A stretch of 64,000 bases of DNA, taken from Bacillaceae bacterium S4-13-56. GTDB lineage: Bacteria; Bacillota; Bacilli; Bacillales; JAWJLM01. Below, piece by piece: positions 1-9,925 of this stretch. Where the stretch lies: the NCBI GenBank assembly GCA_040191315.1, contig JAWJLM010000001.1:124001-188000 (forward strand). Direction: 5' to 3'. The notes under the pieces are model-generated. The model was given only the letters and a program-made list of their open reading frames with translations, was not told the origin of the DNA and searched no databases. Within the stretch, counting starts at the first letter, position 1. Every line of letters begins with the position of its first letter. A program made the translations under genes and the position numbers.

Positions 1-308
1 TGAGGCGTATGATGAGCGAGGTTCCTAATGCTGATGTTGTTATTACAAACCCAACTCACTATGCTATTGCTATTCGATATGATGAACAAAAATCAGATGC
101 TCCCTATGTAGTTGCCAAAGGTGCTGATTATGTAGCTCAAAAAATCAAAGAAATTGCCAGACATAATCAAGTAGTAATGGTTGAAAATCGGCCATTGGCA
201 AGGGCTTTATATGATCAGTTGGATATTGGTCAAAATATACCCGAGCAATTTTATCAAGCTGTAGCTGAAATCTTGGCATATGTGTATAGAATTCAAAAGA
301 AAATATAG
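1..308 (+). CDS. flhB: FlhB, flagellar type III export switch protein (3' end only)
   Basis: This is the last ~100 residues of FlhB. The gene enters from the left edge, since the frame is open to base 1. FlhB is a membrane component of the flagellar export gate. Its cytoplasmic domain cuts itself between Asn and Pro of an NPTH motif, switching export from rod/hook to filament subunits. NPTH is present, preceded by the usual VVIT and followed by HYA. The N-terminal membrane segments lie outside the window. The stop is 21 nt before the flhA ATG, as in the Bacillus fla/che operon. Identity is secure; only the missing 5' part is unknown. Confidence 0.95.
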   Translation, partial: RRMMSEVPNADVVITNPTHYAIAIRYDEQKSDAPYVVAKGADYVAQKIKEIARHNQVVMVENRPLARALYDQLDIGQNIPEQFYQAVAEILAYVYRIQKKI

Positions 309-329
309 AAACATAGTGAGGTGAACCCA

Positions 330-2357
330 ATGGCATTAAAGGATTTATCGGTATTGCTAGGAGTTATATTAATCATCGTTATGCTAGTAATCCCTCTAAG
401 TGGATGGATCTTAAGCATACTTATTCTCTTTAATATTATTCTTGCATTAGTTGTCATTTTAGTATCGATGAACATAAAAGAGCCATTGGAATTTTCTATT
501 TTTCCAACTTTGTTGCTCTTACTTACCTTGTTTCGGTTAGGATTAAATGTTTCTACTACTCGCTCAATTCTTAGTAAGGGGGAAGCAGGAGGAGTAGTTG
601 ACACTTTCGGTAATTTCGTAGTTGGTGGTGATCCACTAGTAGGTTTTGTTATTTTCCTAATTTTAGTTATTATTCAGTTTTTAGTTATAACCAAGGGTTC
701 GGAACGTGTTTCTGAAGTGGCAGCAAGATTTACACTTGATGCAATGCCAGGAAAACAAATGAGTATTGATGCCGACCTGAATGCAGGGCTTATTAATGAA
801 CAACAAGCAAAGGCTAGACGTCAAAAAATAGAAAATGAAGCAGACTTTTATGGTTCTATGGATGGTGCTAGTAAATTTGTTAAAGGGGATGCTATTGCTG
901 GTATTATCATTGTTTTGATCAACCTGATTGTGGGATTAATCATTGGTATGATACAAATGGGATTGCCCTTTGGGGAAGCAGTTAACATGTTTGTCCGATT
1001 AACTGTTGGGGATGGCTTAGTTTCCCAGATACCAGCATTGCTTATCTCCACTGCAACTGGTATCGTCGTAACCCGTGTAGCCTCTGAAGGAAATTTAGGA
1101 ACGGATGTTACAGAACAACTATTAAGATATCCAAAGTTACTATACATTGCTGGAGGAACTATTTTTCTATTAGGCTTAACCCCAATTAATTTTGGTTTAA
1201 CCACTTTTCTGTCTGGTGTTTTAGTATTAGGGGGATATCTGTTATCCCGACCAGAAACACAGCCTGAAAATGAAAGAATAGATGAAGAGGAACAAATAGA
1301 TAGCAGTTCTATGAAAAATCCAGAAAATGTAGTGAACTTACTTAGCATGGATCCCATTGAATTCGAATTCGGCTACTCTCTTATACCTTTAGTGGACGCT
1401 ACGCAGGGAGGAGACTTTTCAGATCGTATTGTCATGATAAGAAAGCAACTTGCTTTAGAACTTGGGATTGTTATCCCCGTTGTACGAATTCGAGACAATA
1501 TACAGTTGAATCCTAATGAGTACCGTCTTAAAATCAAAGGGAATGAAGTAGCTAGAGGTGAATTATATTTAAATCATTATTTAGCAATGGGGCCGGACGA
1601 CGACGATGGAATAGAGGGCATTGATACGGTTGAACCTGCATTTGGACTTCCGGCAAAATGGATTCCAGAAGAAATGCGAGATGAGGCTGAATTATCTGGA
1701 TATACAGTTGTTGACCCTCCATCGGTGGTGTCCACTCATATTACAGAAGTTATTAAAAATCATTCTCATATATTAATTGGAAGACAGGAAACGAAACAGT
1801 TAGTTGATCATTTAAAGGAGCATTACCCAATCTTAGTTGAAGAGGTTACCCCTGATCCACTTAGTATAGGGAACATTCAAAAAGTGTTGGCTAAACTATT
1901 ACGAGAGCAAGTCTCGATACGAAATTTACCTGTCATTTTTGAAACACTTGCTGATTTTGGAAAAATGACAACGGATACCGAATTGCTTGCAGAGTATGCT
2001 AGACAATCACTTTCTTCACAAATATCAAGGCAATACGCTCAGGATGGGAGATTAAAGGTAATGACCATATCAGGCAGAGTAGAAAAGATAATTGCAGAAA
2101 ACATACAACAAACTGAACATGGAAGCTATTTATCTATGGATCCTGAAACACAACAAGCTATTATTCAGTCGGTCGTTCAACAGGTTGAACATATTTCATT
2201 ACAACAAGATGTGCCAGTTTTGCTTTGCTCACCCGCTGTGCGAATGTATGTAAAACAATTGTTATCCCGTCATCTCCCTCAAGTGGTCGTATTGTCTTAC
2301 AATGAATTGGAGCCAAATGTTGAGGTTCAAAGTGTAGGGGTGGTGAATGTCGCATGA
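330..2357 (+). CDS. flhA: FlhA, flagellar export gate protein
   Basis: FlhA is the large membrane protein of the flagellar type III export gate. It forms a ring that docks chaperone-substrate complexes. The N-terminal ~310 residues carry about eight hydrophobic segments. The highly conserved family stretch RFTLDAMPGKQMSIDADL lies in the loop between membrane segments. The remainder (~residues 330-675) is the soluble export-dock domain. I chose the ATG at 330, behind a GTGAGGTG ribosome site, over the in-frame GTG at 321, giving 675 residues, normal for Bacillus FlhA. It overlaps flhF by 4 nt (ATGA), indicating translational coupling. No defect seen. Confidence 0.97.
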   Translation: MALKDLSVLLGVILIIVMLVIPLSGWILSILILFNIILALVVILVSMNIKEPLEFSIFPTLLLLLTLFRLGLNVSTTRSILSKGEAGGVVDTFGNFVVGGDPLVGFVIFLILVIIQFLVITKGSERVSEVAARFTLDAMPGKQMSIDADLNAGLINEQQAKARRQKIENEADFYGSMDGASKFVKGDAIAGIIIVLINLIVGLIIGMIQMGLPFGEAVNMFVRLTVGDGLVSQIPALLISTATGIVVTRVASEGNLGTDVTEQLLRYPKLLYIAGGTIFLLGLTPINFGLTTFLSGVLVLGGYLLSRPETQPENERIDEEEQIDSSSMKNPENVVNLLSMDPIEFEFGYSLIPLVDATQGGDFSDRIVMIRKQLALELGIVIPVVRIRDNIQLNPNEYRLKIKGNEVARGELYLNHYLAMGPDDDDGIEGIDTVEPAFGLPAKWIPEEMRDEAELSGYTVVDPPSVVSTHITEVIKNHSHILIGRQETKQLVDHLKEHYPILVEEVTPDPLSIGNIQKVLAKLLREQVSIRNLPVIFETLADFGKMTTDTELLAEYARQSLSSQISRQYAQDGRLKVMTISGRVEKIIAENIQQTEHGSYLSMDPETQQAIIQSVVQQVEHISLQQDVPVLLCSPAVRMYVKQLLSRHLPQVVVLSYNELEPNVEVQSVGVVNVA

Positions 2358-3487
2358 AAGTAAAGAAGTTTGTTGCACCCACTATGCCAGAAGCTATGAA
2401 GAAAATAAGAAAAGAGTTAGGTGAAGAAGCTGTTATCTTGAACTCCAAGGTAGTAACAACAGGCGGTATCATGGGAATGTTTAGAAAGAAGAACATCGAA
2501 GTAATTGCTGCTATAGACCCTAAGCCAAAGCAGGAAAAACCAGTTGAACCAGTTCTGTTGAGTAAGGAAAGAGTACTCCCTAACGAATCAATCAAAACCA
2601 ATCCGGATAAAACAGTAGATTTAAGCAACGAGGTCTTAAAAGAAATTCAAGAGTTAAAAGAACTCTTGAATAAAAAATCTCTTTCAAAGGGGACGCATTA
2701 CCCACCAACTCTTCAAACGATTTATGAACATTTAATAGATCAAGAGATGGATGAAAGTGTCGCGCAAAAGCTTGTAACTACAATTTTTGAAAAGGATTAT
2801 ATAGCTTCTCCCAATGCCACAAAAGAAACAGCAATGAGCTGGCTGAAAAATGAGTTGAAGATGAGGATGAGTTCTCTAGATTTTGGTGGCGTTTATTTTG
2901 ATACGAAGTACATTCACTTAGTAGGCCCAACCGGAGTAGGGAAAACGACTACTTTAGCTAAAATAGCAGCCGAGAGTGTCATAAAGCATAATAAGAAAGT
3001 CGCCTTTATCACCACAGATACGTACCGAATCGCAGCCATTGACCAATTAAAAACATATGCTAAAATCTTAGATGTTCCTCTGGAAGTTGCTTACAACTTA
3101 GAGGACTTTAAGAAAGCCAAAGAGAAATTTGAACATTACGATTTAATATTGGTAGATACAGCAGGGCGAAATTATCGAAACCCTAAATATGTTACAGAGT
3201 TGAATAAGGTGATTGAGTTCGACGAAAAATCAGAAATTTATTTAGTCTTATCACTAACTTCTAAGGCTCGTGACATGAATGAAATTTTTGAGCAATTTTC
3301 TTCTGTTCCTATTGAAAAGTTTATATTTACTAAAGTAGATGAGACATCCCGATATGGTACTATGGCAAGCATGATACTTGAACATCGTATTGGAGTAGCT
3401 TATCTTACGAATGGGCAAAATGTACCAGATGACATAAAAGCGGCTTCGTACGAAAGTATTATTTCAACGATAGTTGGTGAAAACTAA
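2354..3487 (+). CDS. flhF: FlhF, SRP-type GTPase of flagellar placement
   Basis: FlhF is the third SRP-family GTPase, after Ffh and FtsY, and helps set flagellar position and number together with FlhG. The N-terminal ~100 residues are basic and low in conservation (B domain). The NG domain follows, with the P-loop GPTGVGKTT at ~residues 190-198, then the TTDTYRIAAIDQL block and DTAGRN (G3). The length of 377 is typical. It overlaps flhA by 4 nt and its stop shares a base with the flhG start (TAATG), so the three are probably translated together. Partner FlhG would stimulate its GTPase activity. Confidence 0.96.
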   Translation: MKVKKFVAPTMPEAMKKIRKELGEEAVILNSKVVTTGGIMGMFRKKNIEVIAAIDPKPKQEKPVEPVLLSKERVLPNESIKTNPDKTVDLSNEVLKEIQELKELLNKKSLSKGTHYPPTLQTIYEHLIDQEMDESVAQKLVTTIFEKDYIASPNATKETAMSWLKNELKMRMSSLDFGGVYFDTKYIHLVGPTGVGKTTTLAKIAAESVIKHNKKVAFITTDTYRIAAIDQLKTYAKILDVPLEVAYNLEDFKKAKEKFEHYDLILVDTAGRNYRNPKYVTELNKVIEFDEKSEIYLVLSLTSKARDMNEIFEQFSSVPIEKFIFTKVDETSRYGTMASMILEHRIGVAYLTNGQNVPDDIKAASYESIISTIVGEN

Positions 3488-4347
3488 TGCGAGATCAAGC
3501 AGAGCAATTAAGGGAAAAGCTATTACAAAAGCACAAAGGTGAAGCCAAAACCATCGCCATTGTAAGTGGAAAAGGCGGTGTTGGAAAGTCGAATGTTGCC
3601 TTAAACTTTGCACTTTCTTTGTCAAAGAAGAAGAAGAAAGTATTACTCTTTGATTTAGATATCGGAATGGGGAATATCGATATTTTGTTAGGACTTTCTC
3701 CAAAATATACGATTGTCAATTTATTTCATGATCAATTGTCGATTCATGATATTATTGAGGTAGGTCCAGAGTCCCTATCCTATATTGCAGCTGGAACAGG
3801 TCTTTCTGATATTTTTCAATTAGACGAAGAGAAATTCAACTTTTTTCTAGACCAGTTTCAATCTTTGTTAAACATATATGACTTTATTCTGTTTGACATG
3901 GGGGCAGGAATCTCTGTAGAAACCTTGCATTATGTACTTGCTGCGAATGAATGTTTTGTGGTTACCACTACAGAACCTACATCAATGACAGATGCTTACG
4001 GAATGATTAAACATATCGCGAAAAGAGATTCAAAACTCCCAATGTATTTATTAGTTAATCGGGCTTATAATGACTCTTCGGGAAAAGAAACAATGAAAAG
4101 ACTCCAAAATGTAGTTCAACAATTTCTGAGTTTAGACTTGAACCCGTTAGGAATCTTGCCAGATGACCGAACGGTTACAAGGGCTGTTTCACGGCAAATT
4201 CCTTTTCTATTGTTTGATCAAAAGGCAATGGTATCTGTGGCTATGGAGCATATAGTCAATCAATATCTTGAAGAACATATTGATCTGTCTAAAAAGCTGC
4301 CGTTTACTTTTGTTTCGCGGCTTAAACATTACTTACTAGAAAGGTAG
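3487..4347 (+). CDS. flhG: FlhG (YlxH/MinD2), ParA/MinD-type ATPase
   Basis: This is a MinD-like ATPase that works with FlhF to control flagellar number and C-ring assembly. The deviant Walker A motif KGGVGKS is at ~residues 29-35 and carries the signature first lysine of the MinD/ParA class. The Walker A' segment LFDLDIGMGNID follows, and FDMGAGI is the switch region. An N-terminal stretch of ~20 charged residues before the Walker motif resembles the FlhF-activating helix of FlhG. The family length of ~286 is normal. It lies between flhF and cheB with an 8-nt gap to cheB. Confidence 0.95.
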   Translation: MRDQAEQLREKLLQKHKGEAKTIAIVSGKGGVGKSNVALNFALSLSKKKKKVLLFDLDIGMGNIDILLGLSPKYTIVNLFHDQLSIHDIIEVGPESLSYIAAGTGLSDIFQLDEEKFNFFLDQFQSLLNIYDFILFDMGAGISVETLHYVLAANECFVVTTTEPTSMTDAYGMIKHIAKRDSKLPMYLLVNRAYNDSSGKETMKRLQNVVQQFLSLDLNPLGILPDDRTVTRAVSRQIPFLLFDQKAMVSVAMEHIVNQYLEEHIDLSKKLPFTFVSRLKHYLLER

Positions 4348-4355
4348 TCATACTT

Positions 4356-5438
4356 ATGGATTCAATCACTGTTTTAGTAGTAGATGATTCAGCCTTTATG
4401 CGAAAAATGATAACTGATATGTTAGAACAGGACCATAGAATCCGTGTGGTTGGTACCGCTAGGAATGGTCAAGATGGTTTGAAAAAAATAAAAGAGCTTT
4501 CTCCTGATGTTGTGACCCTTGATGTGGAAATGCCAATAATGGATGGCTTAAATGCATTGCAAGAAATAATGAAGGAACATCCTCTTCCAGTAGTTATGTT
4601 ATCAAGTGTTACGAAAGAAGGAGCAACAAGTACATTCCAAGCAATGGAAATGGGAGCCATTGATTTTGTATTAAAGACATCTGGAGCCATTAGCTTAGAT
4701 ATTGAAAAGGTCCAAAATGAACTAATCAATAAAGTTATTGCTGCTTCTAAGACGGATATGAATCTACTTCTTAAGCCTATTTCTAAAGTGAAAATGAATG
4801 CACCAAAAGAAAGTCAAAAGCGTAAAGAGTTATACAAAAATAAAATCTCGCATGCTAAAAAAATAGTAGCAATCGGAACTTCAACAGGAGGACCAAGAGC
4901 ATTACAGCAAGTCTTAACTCAGTTACCAGCAACTATAGAAGCACCTATCCTGGTGGTTCAACATATGCCCCCAGGTTTTACTCGCTCCTTAGCTGAACGG
5001 CTGAATTCTTTATGTAAGATTACCGTTAAAGAAGCAGAGAATGAGCAAGTTCTAGAAAACGGCGTTGCATATATAGCACCGGGAAATTTTCATTTAAAAG
5101 TAAAACAAAAAGGCGTCCAACTTTTAACAGAAATAAATCAGGCAGAATTAGTGAATGGTCATCGTCCTTCTGTAGATGTGCTATTTGATTCCATTGCTAG
5201 GATATCCAATTATGAGAAAATTGCTGTGATCATGACAGGCATGGGATCTGATGGTGCGAAGTCTTTATATTCCCTAAAGACTTCTGGTCAAAATTCAACG
5301 ATTATCTCAGAGTCACAAGAAACTTCTGTTGTGTTTGGAATGCCCAAAGCTGCTATTAACACAAAGATGGTTGACTATGTGGTCGACCTCCAAAATATTG
5401 GTTCGAAAATTGTAAATATAGTTGAAAATAGAAGATAA
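4356..5438 (+). CDS. cheB: CheB, chemoreceptor glutamate methylesterase
   Basis: CheB removes methyl groups from chemoreceptors and is activated by CheA phosphorylation. The receiver domain (residues ~1-120) has the acidic pair VVDDS near residue 10 and the phospho-acceptor Asp in TLDVEMP (~54). A linker of ~35 residues leads to the methylesterase domain. Its catalytic triad is visible as Ser in GTSTGGP (~175), His in QHMPPGF (~201) and Asp in MTGMGSDG (~296). The 360-residue length is normal. Its position directly before cheA matches the Bacillus fla/che operon. Confidence 0.97.
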   Translation: MDSITVLVVDDSAFMRKMITDMLEQDHRIRVVGTARNGQDGLKKIKELSPDVVTLDVEMPIMDGLNALQEIMKEHPLPVVMLSSVTKEGATSTFQAMEMGAIDFVLKTSGAISLDIEKVQNELINKVIAASKTDMNLLLKPISKVKMNAPKESQKRKELYKNKISHAKKIVAIGTSTGGPRALQQVLTQLPATIEAPILVVQHMPPGFTRSLAERLNSLCKITVKEAENEQVLENGVAYIAPGNFHLKVKQKGVQLLTEINQAELVNGHRPSVDVLFDSIARISNYEKIAVIMTGMGSDGAKSLYSLKTSGQNSTIISESQETSVVFGMPKAAINTKMVDYVVDLQNIGSKIVNIVENRR

Positions 5439-5457
5439 TTTGAGGGGGGTATAAGAA

Positions 5458-7482
5458 ATGGATATGAATCAATATATTGATGTGTTTATTGATGAAAGCA
5501 AAGAGAATTTACAATCAATGAACGACTTGTTGTTAGAACTCGAAAAGAGTCCCACAGATTTAGATATCGTTGGAGAGATTTTTCGTGCAGCACATACTTT
5601 AAAAGGAATGTCTGCCACAATGGGTTTTCAAGACTTAGCTAATTTAACTCACAAAATGGAAAATGTGTTAGATGGAGTGAGAAATCAACAAATTGTAGTG
5701 ACCTCTGATATTTTAGATGTGGTCTTTGAATCAGTCGATGACTTGGAAGCCATGATTCAGGATATAGCATCTGGTGGAAATGGGAAACGCGACGTATCTC
5801 TTGTAGTTCATAAACTCCAGGATATAGAAGAAGGTCGTTACATAGCGAATAATAGTCAGAATGAAGTAGCAGCAGCGACGCAAGTACATACTAAAGTTGA
5901 GAACTCTTTTAAGCGATTAGATGAATTTGAATTAAGTGTGTTGGAAGAATCAAGAGAACAGGGATACCAAAACTTATACGTCTATGTTCAATTAAGAAAT
6001 GATTGCTTGTTAAAAGCAGCAAGAGTATATATGGTTTTTGATGTTCTAGAGCAGATTGGTGAAATTATTAAATCAAATCCCTCAGTGGAAGCACTTGAGG
6101 AAGAACAATTCGACTATGAGTTTACAGTTTTGTTAGTTACAAAGGAAACCCCTGAAGATGTAAAACAAAGGATATTAAAGGTTTCAGAGATTGATAAAGT
6201 GGAAGTAGAAATATTTAATCAAGACTCTTTTTCGAAACAAAAGGAAGAACAATTTAATCCCAAAGAGCCGTCTTCCTCTTCTGGTAAAGATAAGGAAAGC
6301 ACTGAAAAATCATCTACCCAAAAATCTCAAACAACAGGAAAAACGATTCGTGTAAATATAGACAGGCTTGACGTACTAATGAATTTATTTGAAGAACTAG
6401 TCATTGATCGTGGAAGATTGGAACAAATCTCAAATGAACTGGAACATCAAGGACTACACGAAACAGTGGAAAGAATGTCAAGAATCTCTGGTGATTTACA
6501 AAGTATTATTCTCAATATGCGTATGGTTCCTGTAGATCAAGTTTTTAATCGATTCCCAAGGATGGTAAGACAATTAGCTAAAGATCTACATAAACAAGTA
6601 AACCTTGAAATATCAGGGGCTGAAACAGAATTAGATAGAACAGTTATTGATGAAATTGGTGATCCGCTTGTTCATTTAATAAGAAATGCTTTGGATCATG
6701 GAATTGAATTACCAGAAGAACGATCTCGAAAAGGGAAACTTGAAGAAGGCATGCTTTCCTTAAGAGCCTATCATAGTGGTAACCATGTGTTTATCGAAAT
6801 TGAAGATGATGGCGCTGGTATCAATCGCGAGAAGGTGGTTCAAAAAGCTATTCACAATGGACTAGTATCGAAGGAGCAAGCTCAATCCTTATCTGATTCA
6901 CAAATCAATGAGCTCATTATGGAAAGTGGTTTTTCAACAGCGGAAAAAATTTCAGATGTGTCGGGTCGTGGGGTAGGGTTAGATGTGGTAAAGAATACAA
7001 TTGAATCTCTTGGTGGCTCTATTTTTATTGAGTCAAAATTAGACAAAGGTTCACTTTTTTCTATACAGCTTCCTTTAACACTCTCGATTATTTCTGTCAT
7101 GTTAGTAGAGATTCAGGAGGAGAAATTTGCAATCCCTCTTTCCTCCATCATTGAAACTGCTATTGTAAAAAAAGAAGAAATTATGAGCGCTCACCATAAA
7201 AAGGTGATTGATTTCCGAGGAAAAGTAGTACCTCTTGTCTTCTTAAAAGATGTCTTTGATATTCCTACTGGTGACTCAGAAGATTCATTCTTTTCTATAG
7301 TGATTGTGAGAAAAGGAGATAAGATGGCAGGGCTTGTTGTTGACTCTTTAATTGGTCAGCAAGAGATTGTGCTTAAGTCCTTAGGAAATTATTTAACAAA
7401 TGTTTTTGCTATTTCTGGGGCAACGATACTTGGAGATGGTCAAGTAGCCTTAATTATTGATAGTAATGCACTTATAAAATAA
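5458..7482 (+). CDS. cheA: CheA, chemotaxis histidine kinase
   Basis: CheA is the cytoplasmic kinase that phosphorylates CheY, CheB and, in bacilli, CheV. The P1 domain has the phospho-His in AAHTLKGMSA (~residue 46). P2-like sequence follows (~150-250) and then a low-complexity Ser/Lys linker (~260-295). The dimerisation helices, the HATPase domain with DEIGDPLVHLIRNALDHGIE (N box) and GRGVGLDVV, and a C-terminal CheW-like domain complete the 674 residues. A GAGGGGGG-type ribosome site precedes the ATG. It is followed 12 nt later by cheW. All kinase motifs are intact. Confidence 0.97.
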   Translation: MDMNQYIDVFIDESKENLQSMNDLLLELEKSPTDLDIVGEIFRAAHTLKGMSATMGFQDLANLTHKMENVLDGVRNQQIVVTSDILDVVFESVDDLEAMIQDIASGGNGKRDVSLVVHKLQDIEEGRYIANNSQNEVAAATQVHTKVENSFKRLDEFELSVLEESREQGYQNLYVYVQLRNDCLLKAARVYMVFDVLEQIGEIIKSNPSVEALEEEQFDYEFTVLLVTKETPEDVKQRILKVSEIDKVEVEIFNQDSFSKQKEEQFNPKEPSSSSGKDKESTEKSSTQKSQTTGKTIRVNIDRLDVLMNLFEELVIDRGRLEQISNELEHQGLHETVERMSRISGDLQSIILNMRMVPVDQVFNRFPRMVRQLAKDLHKQVNLEISGAETELDRTVIDEIGDPLVHLIRNALDHGIELPEERSRKGKLEEGMLSLRAYHSGNHVFIEIEDDGAGINREKVVQKAIHNGLVSKEQAQSLSDSQINELIMESGFSTAEKISDVSGRGVGLDVVKNTIESLGGSIFIESKLDKGSLFSIQLPLTLSIISVMLVEIQEEKFAIPLSSIIETAIVKKEEIMSAHHKKVIDFRGKVVPLVFLKDVFDIPTGDSEDSFFSIVIVRKGDKMAGLVVDSLIGQQEIVLKSLGNYLTNVFAISGATILGDGQVALIIDSNALIK

Positions 7483-7494
7483 GGAGGATCTGTT

Positions 7495-7977
7495 ATGGCA
7501 GAGTCAATTGCGCAAGATCTAAAGGTTATTGTATTTCGATTAAAAGATGAAGAATATGGAGTCCCTGTACAACAAGTTGGTTCAATTGAAAGAATGCAAC
7601 ATATTACAAGAGTGCCAAATACCCCTGAATTCGTAAAAGGAGTCATTAATTTAAGAGGAGTGGTTACTCCTATTCTTGATTTAAGAAAGCGATTTGGAAT
7701 AGAAAATGTTGATTATACAGAGAGTACTAGAATTATTATCGTCTATGTTGATGATATTGAAGTTGGCTTGATCGTCGATGCGGCTAATGATGTCATTGAC
7801 ATTCCGACAGATGCGATTGAACCAGCCCCTGAGGTTGTCGGCACGATAGATGATGATTATATACATGGTGTTGCAAAATTAGATAAGAGATTACTTGTTT
7901 TATTAGATTTGAAGAATACTCTATCTCATGGTGAAGTTAAGGAAATAAAAACGATGGAAGGGTCTAGGGAACAGTGA
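7495..7977 (+). CDS. cheW: CheW, chemotaxis coupling protein
   Basis: CheW links chemoreceptors to CheA. The 160-residue protein is one CheW domain with two SH3-like subdomains. Family signatures are VFRLKDEEYGVPV near the start, FVKGVINLRGVVTPILDLR in the middle, and a late LLVLLDLKN strand. An AAGGAGGAT ribosome site precedes the ATG. The stop overlaps the GTG start of cheC by 4 nt (GTGA), suggesting coupled translation of the adaptor and the CheY-P phosphatase. Confidence 0.97.
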   Translation: MAESIAQDLKVIVFRLKDEEYGVPVQQVGSIERMQHITRVPNTPEFVKGVINLRGVVTPILDLRKRFGIENVDYTESTRIIIVYVDDIEVGLIVDAANDVIDIPTDAIEPAPEVVGTIDDDYIHGVAKLDKRLLVLLDLKNTLSHGEVKEIKTMEGSREQ

Positions 7978-8612
7978 CACTAAAAGATTTCTCTACCTAT
8001 CATCTGGATATATTAAAAGAAATTGGAAACATTGGGGCGGGCCATGCAGCTACGTCCCTTTCGACCATCCTTAATAGAAAGATTAATATGAGTGTACCCT
8101 CTGTTCGAGTGGTAGACTTTAATGAAGTTATGGAGATTATTGGCGGACCTGAAAAGGTAGTTGTTTCTGTTTTTTTGAGAATAGAAGGGGATGCTCCTGG
8201 AAGTATGTTTTATCTTCTTTCCCCTGAACAAGCTAGTCGTTTTGTCAAACAAATGACAGGTGAAGATTCCTTTTTTTTAGATCAAACATCGTATTCAGAG
8301 ATTTCGATTTCTGCTATTCATGAGTTAGGAAATATCTTGGCAGGATCTTACTTAACATCACTATCAGATTTTACCAATTTAATGCTTCAATCTTCAGTGC
8401 CTTCCATGGCTGTCGATATGGCAGGATCTATTTTAAGCTTTGGGCTCATAGAACTGTCACAGATCAGTGACTATGCCATTATTATTGATACATGCTTAAG
8501 CGATGATAGTGTTATGGCATCAAAAGATGTGGAAGGGCATTTTCTTTTACTGCCCGACCCGAAATCATTTTCGGTTATTTTTCGAGCATTAGGAGTTAAT
8601 GAAGATGAATGA
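7974..8612 (+). CDS. cheC: CheC, CheY-P phosphatase
   Basis: CheC dephosphorylates CheY-P in the Bacillus adaptation system and binds CheD. The two pseudo-symmetric phosphatase motifs are present: E-I-G-N-I-G-A-G-H near residue 15 and H-E-L-G-N-I-L-A-G near residue 110, each with the Glu/Asn pair required for catalysis. The length of 212 is normal. I accept the GTG start because it overlaps the cheW stop by 4 nt and gives the usual N-terminus. It overlaps cheD by 14 nt. Confidence 0.95.
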   Translation: MTLKDFSTYHLDILKEIGNIGAGHAATSLSTILNRKINMSVPSVRVVDFNEVMEIIGGPEKVVVSVFLRIEGDAPGSMFYLLSPEQASRFVKQMTGEDSFFLDQTSYSEISISAIHELGNILAGSYLTSLSDFTNLMLQSSVPSMAVDMAGSILSFGLIELSQISDYAIIIDTCLSDDSVMASKDVEGHFLLLPDPKSFSVIFRALGVNEDE

Positions 8613-9099
8613 AGTGATTGAAATTGTAAAGGTTGGAATAGCTGATTTAAACATTATTAAGGCCCCACAAGTCATTCGAACTTCAGGATTAGGATCTTGT
8701 GTTGGTGTTGTCATCTATGATTCTAATCAAAAATTGGCCGGAATGGTTCATGTTATGCTACCAGATTCCTCTTTTGCTAAAGAACCATTTAATAAAGCAA
8801 AATATGCAGACTCTGGGATTGATGAGCTCGTATTTTTGCTTGAAAACAATGGTATTTTCCGACATAAAATGAAAGCCAAAATAGCTGGAGGGTCACAAAT
8901 GTTTCAATTTGCATCCACCAATGACACAATGAGGATTGGTCCAAGAAATGTCGAAGCGGTGAAAAAGAAGCTTGACCAATTACGAATTAGAATTCTAGCA
9001 GAAGATGTTGGAGGGCAAAGTGGAAGAACAATTGAGTTTAATCCTTTGACAGGACTTTTAAAGGTGAGAACAGTTAACCTAGGGGAAAAAGAGATCTAA
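8599..9099 (+). CDS. cheD: CheD, chemoreceptor glutamine deamidase
   Basis: CheD deamidates selected receptor glutamines and is sequestered by CheC, forming a feedback loop. The catalytic Cys lies in GLGSCVGV (~residue 34) and the His in AGMVHVMLP (~50), with the conserved downstream [10 protein letters not shown] and [10 protein letters not shown] blocks. The length of 166 is standard. Two close starts exist (8599 and 8605); the TAGGAG at ~8590 could serve either, so the start is uncertain by two residues. It lies inside the end of cheC, consistent with stoichiometric expression of the CheC/CheD pair. Confidence 0.95.
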   Translation: MKMNEVIEIVKVGIADLNIIKAPQVIRTSGLGSCVGVVIYDSNQKLAGMVHVMLPDSSFAKEPFNKAKYADSGIDELVFLLENNGIFRHKMKAKIAGGSQMFQFASTNDTMRIGPRNVEAVKKKLDQLRIRILAEDVGGQSGRTIEFNPLTGLLKVRTVNLGEKEI

Positions 9100-9124
9100 A
9101 TTTTTGTGAGGAAGGAGGTAACCA

Positions 9125-9898
9125 ATGGAAAAGCAATCTTCTCAAGAACAGATGCTCTGGAGAAACTGGGCAAACAAACGAGATTCTGAGGCTGCCAATG
9201 AACTCATTAAATATTATATTCACCTTGTACATTATCATGTTCAGCGCATTTCTGTTGCGTTACCACAAAGTGCAAACAAGGATGATTTATTTAGCTTAGG
9301 TTTAATTGGTTTATATGACGCTCTAGAAAAATTCGAAATGAATAGAGATTTAAAGTTTGAGACCTATGCATCCTTTCGAATTAAAGGAGCCATCCTAGAT
9401 GGACTAAGAAAAGAGGATTGGTTGCCTCGGTCTATGCGTGATAAAACGAAAAAAATTGAGACGGAGTATAGAAAACTTGAACAAGAGCTAAATCGAACCC
9501 CTACCATAAAAGAAATAGCAAATCAATTGTCCCTTCCTGCAAAAGAAGTGGAAGATGCCATGAAGGACTCTTTTTTCTCACATATCCTTTCTATAGAAGA
9601 AAAGCCAAAGGAATTTGATTCAAAGCAAAGAGAAGGTATTGGCTATAGTTTACCTGATGAAACATCAAAGCAACCTGATGAAGAGCTTTTATATAGTGAA
9701 ACAGTCGAAGATTTGCAACAGGGGATAAGACAATTAAATCAAAGCGAACAAATGGTGGTTAGTCTTTTTTATCACGAAGAACTGACTCTTACGGAAATAG
9801 GACAAGTTTTGGGATTAACTACTTCAAGAATCTCCCAAATTCATTCTAAGGCTCTATATAAATTAGGAAATTATCTTAAAAAAGCTCATGCTATTTAG
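9125..9898 (+). CDS. sigD: Sigma-D (FliA class), flagellar/motility sigma factor
   Basis: This RNA polymerase sigma factor of the sigma-28 class drives late flagellar, chemotaxis and autolysin genes and is held by the anti-sigma factor FlgM. Region 2 includes DDLFSLGLIGLYDALEKF and FETYASFRIKGAILDGLR. Region 3 covers ~residues 95-165. Region 4 has the helix-turn-helix LTEIGQVLGLTTSRISQIHSKA near the C-terminus. The length of 257 is normal. A GAAGGAGGT ribosome site precedes the ATG. Being near the end of a very long operon fits the known position-dependent control of sigma-D levels in B. subtilis. Confidence 0.97.
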   Translation: MEKQSSQEQMLWRNWANKRDSEAANELIKYYIHLVHYHVQRISVALPQSANKDDLFSLGLIGLYDALEKFEMNRDLKFETYASFRIKGAILDGLRKEDWLPRSMRDKTKKIETEYRKLEQELNRTPTIKEIANQLSLPAKEVEDAMKDSFFSHILSIEEKPKEFDSKQREGIGYSLPDETSKQPDEELLYSETVEDLQQGIRQLNQSEQMVVSLFYHEELTLTEIGQVLGLTTSRISQIHSKALYKLGNYLKKAHAI

Positions 9899-9925
9899 TG
9901 GATGAAGAAAAGGAGGACTAACTTT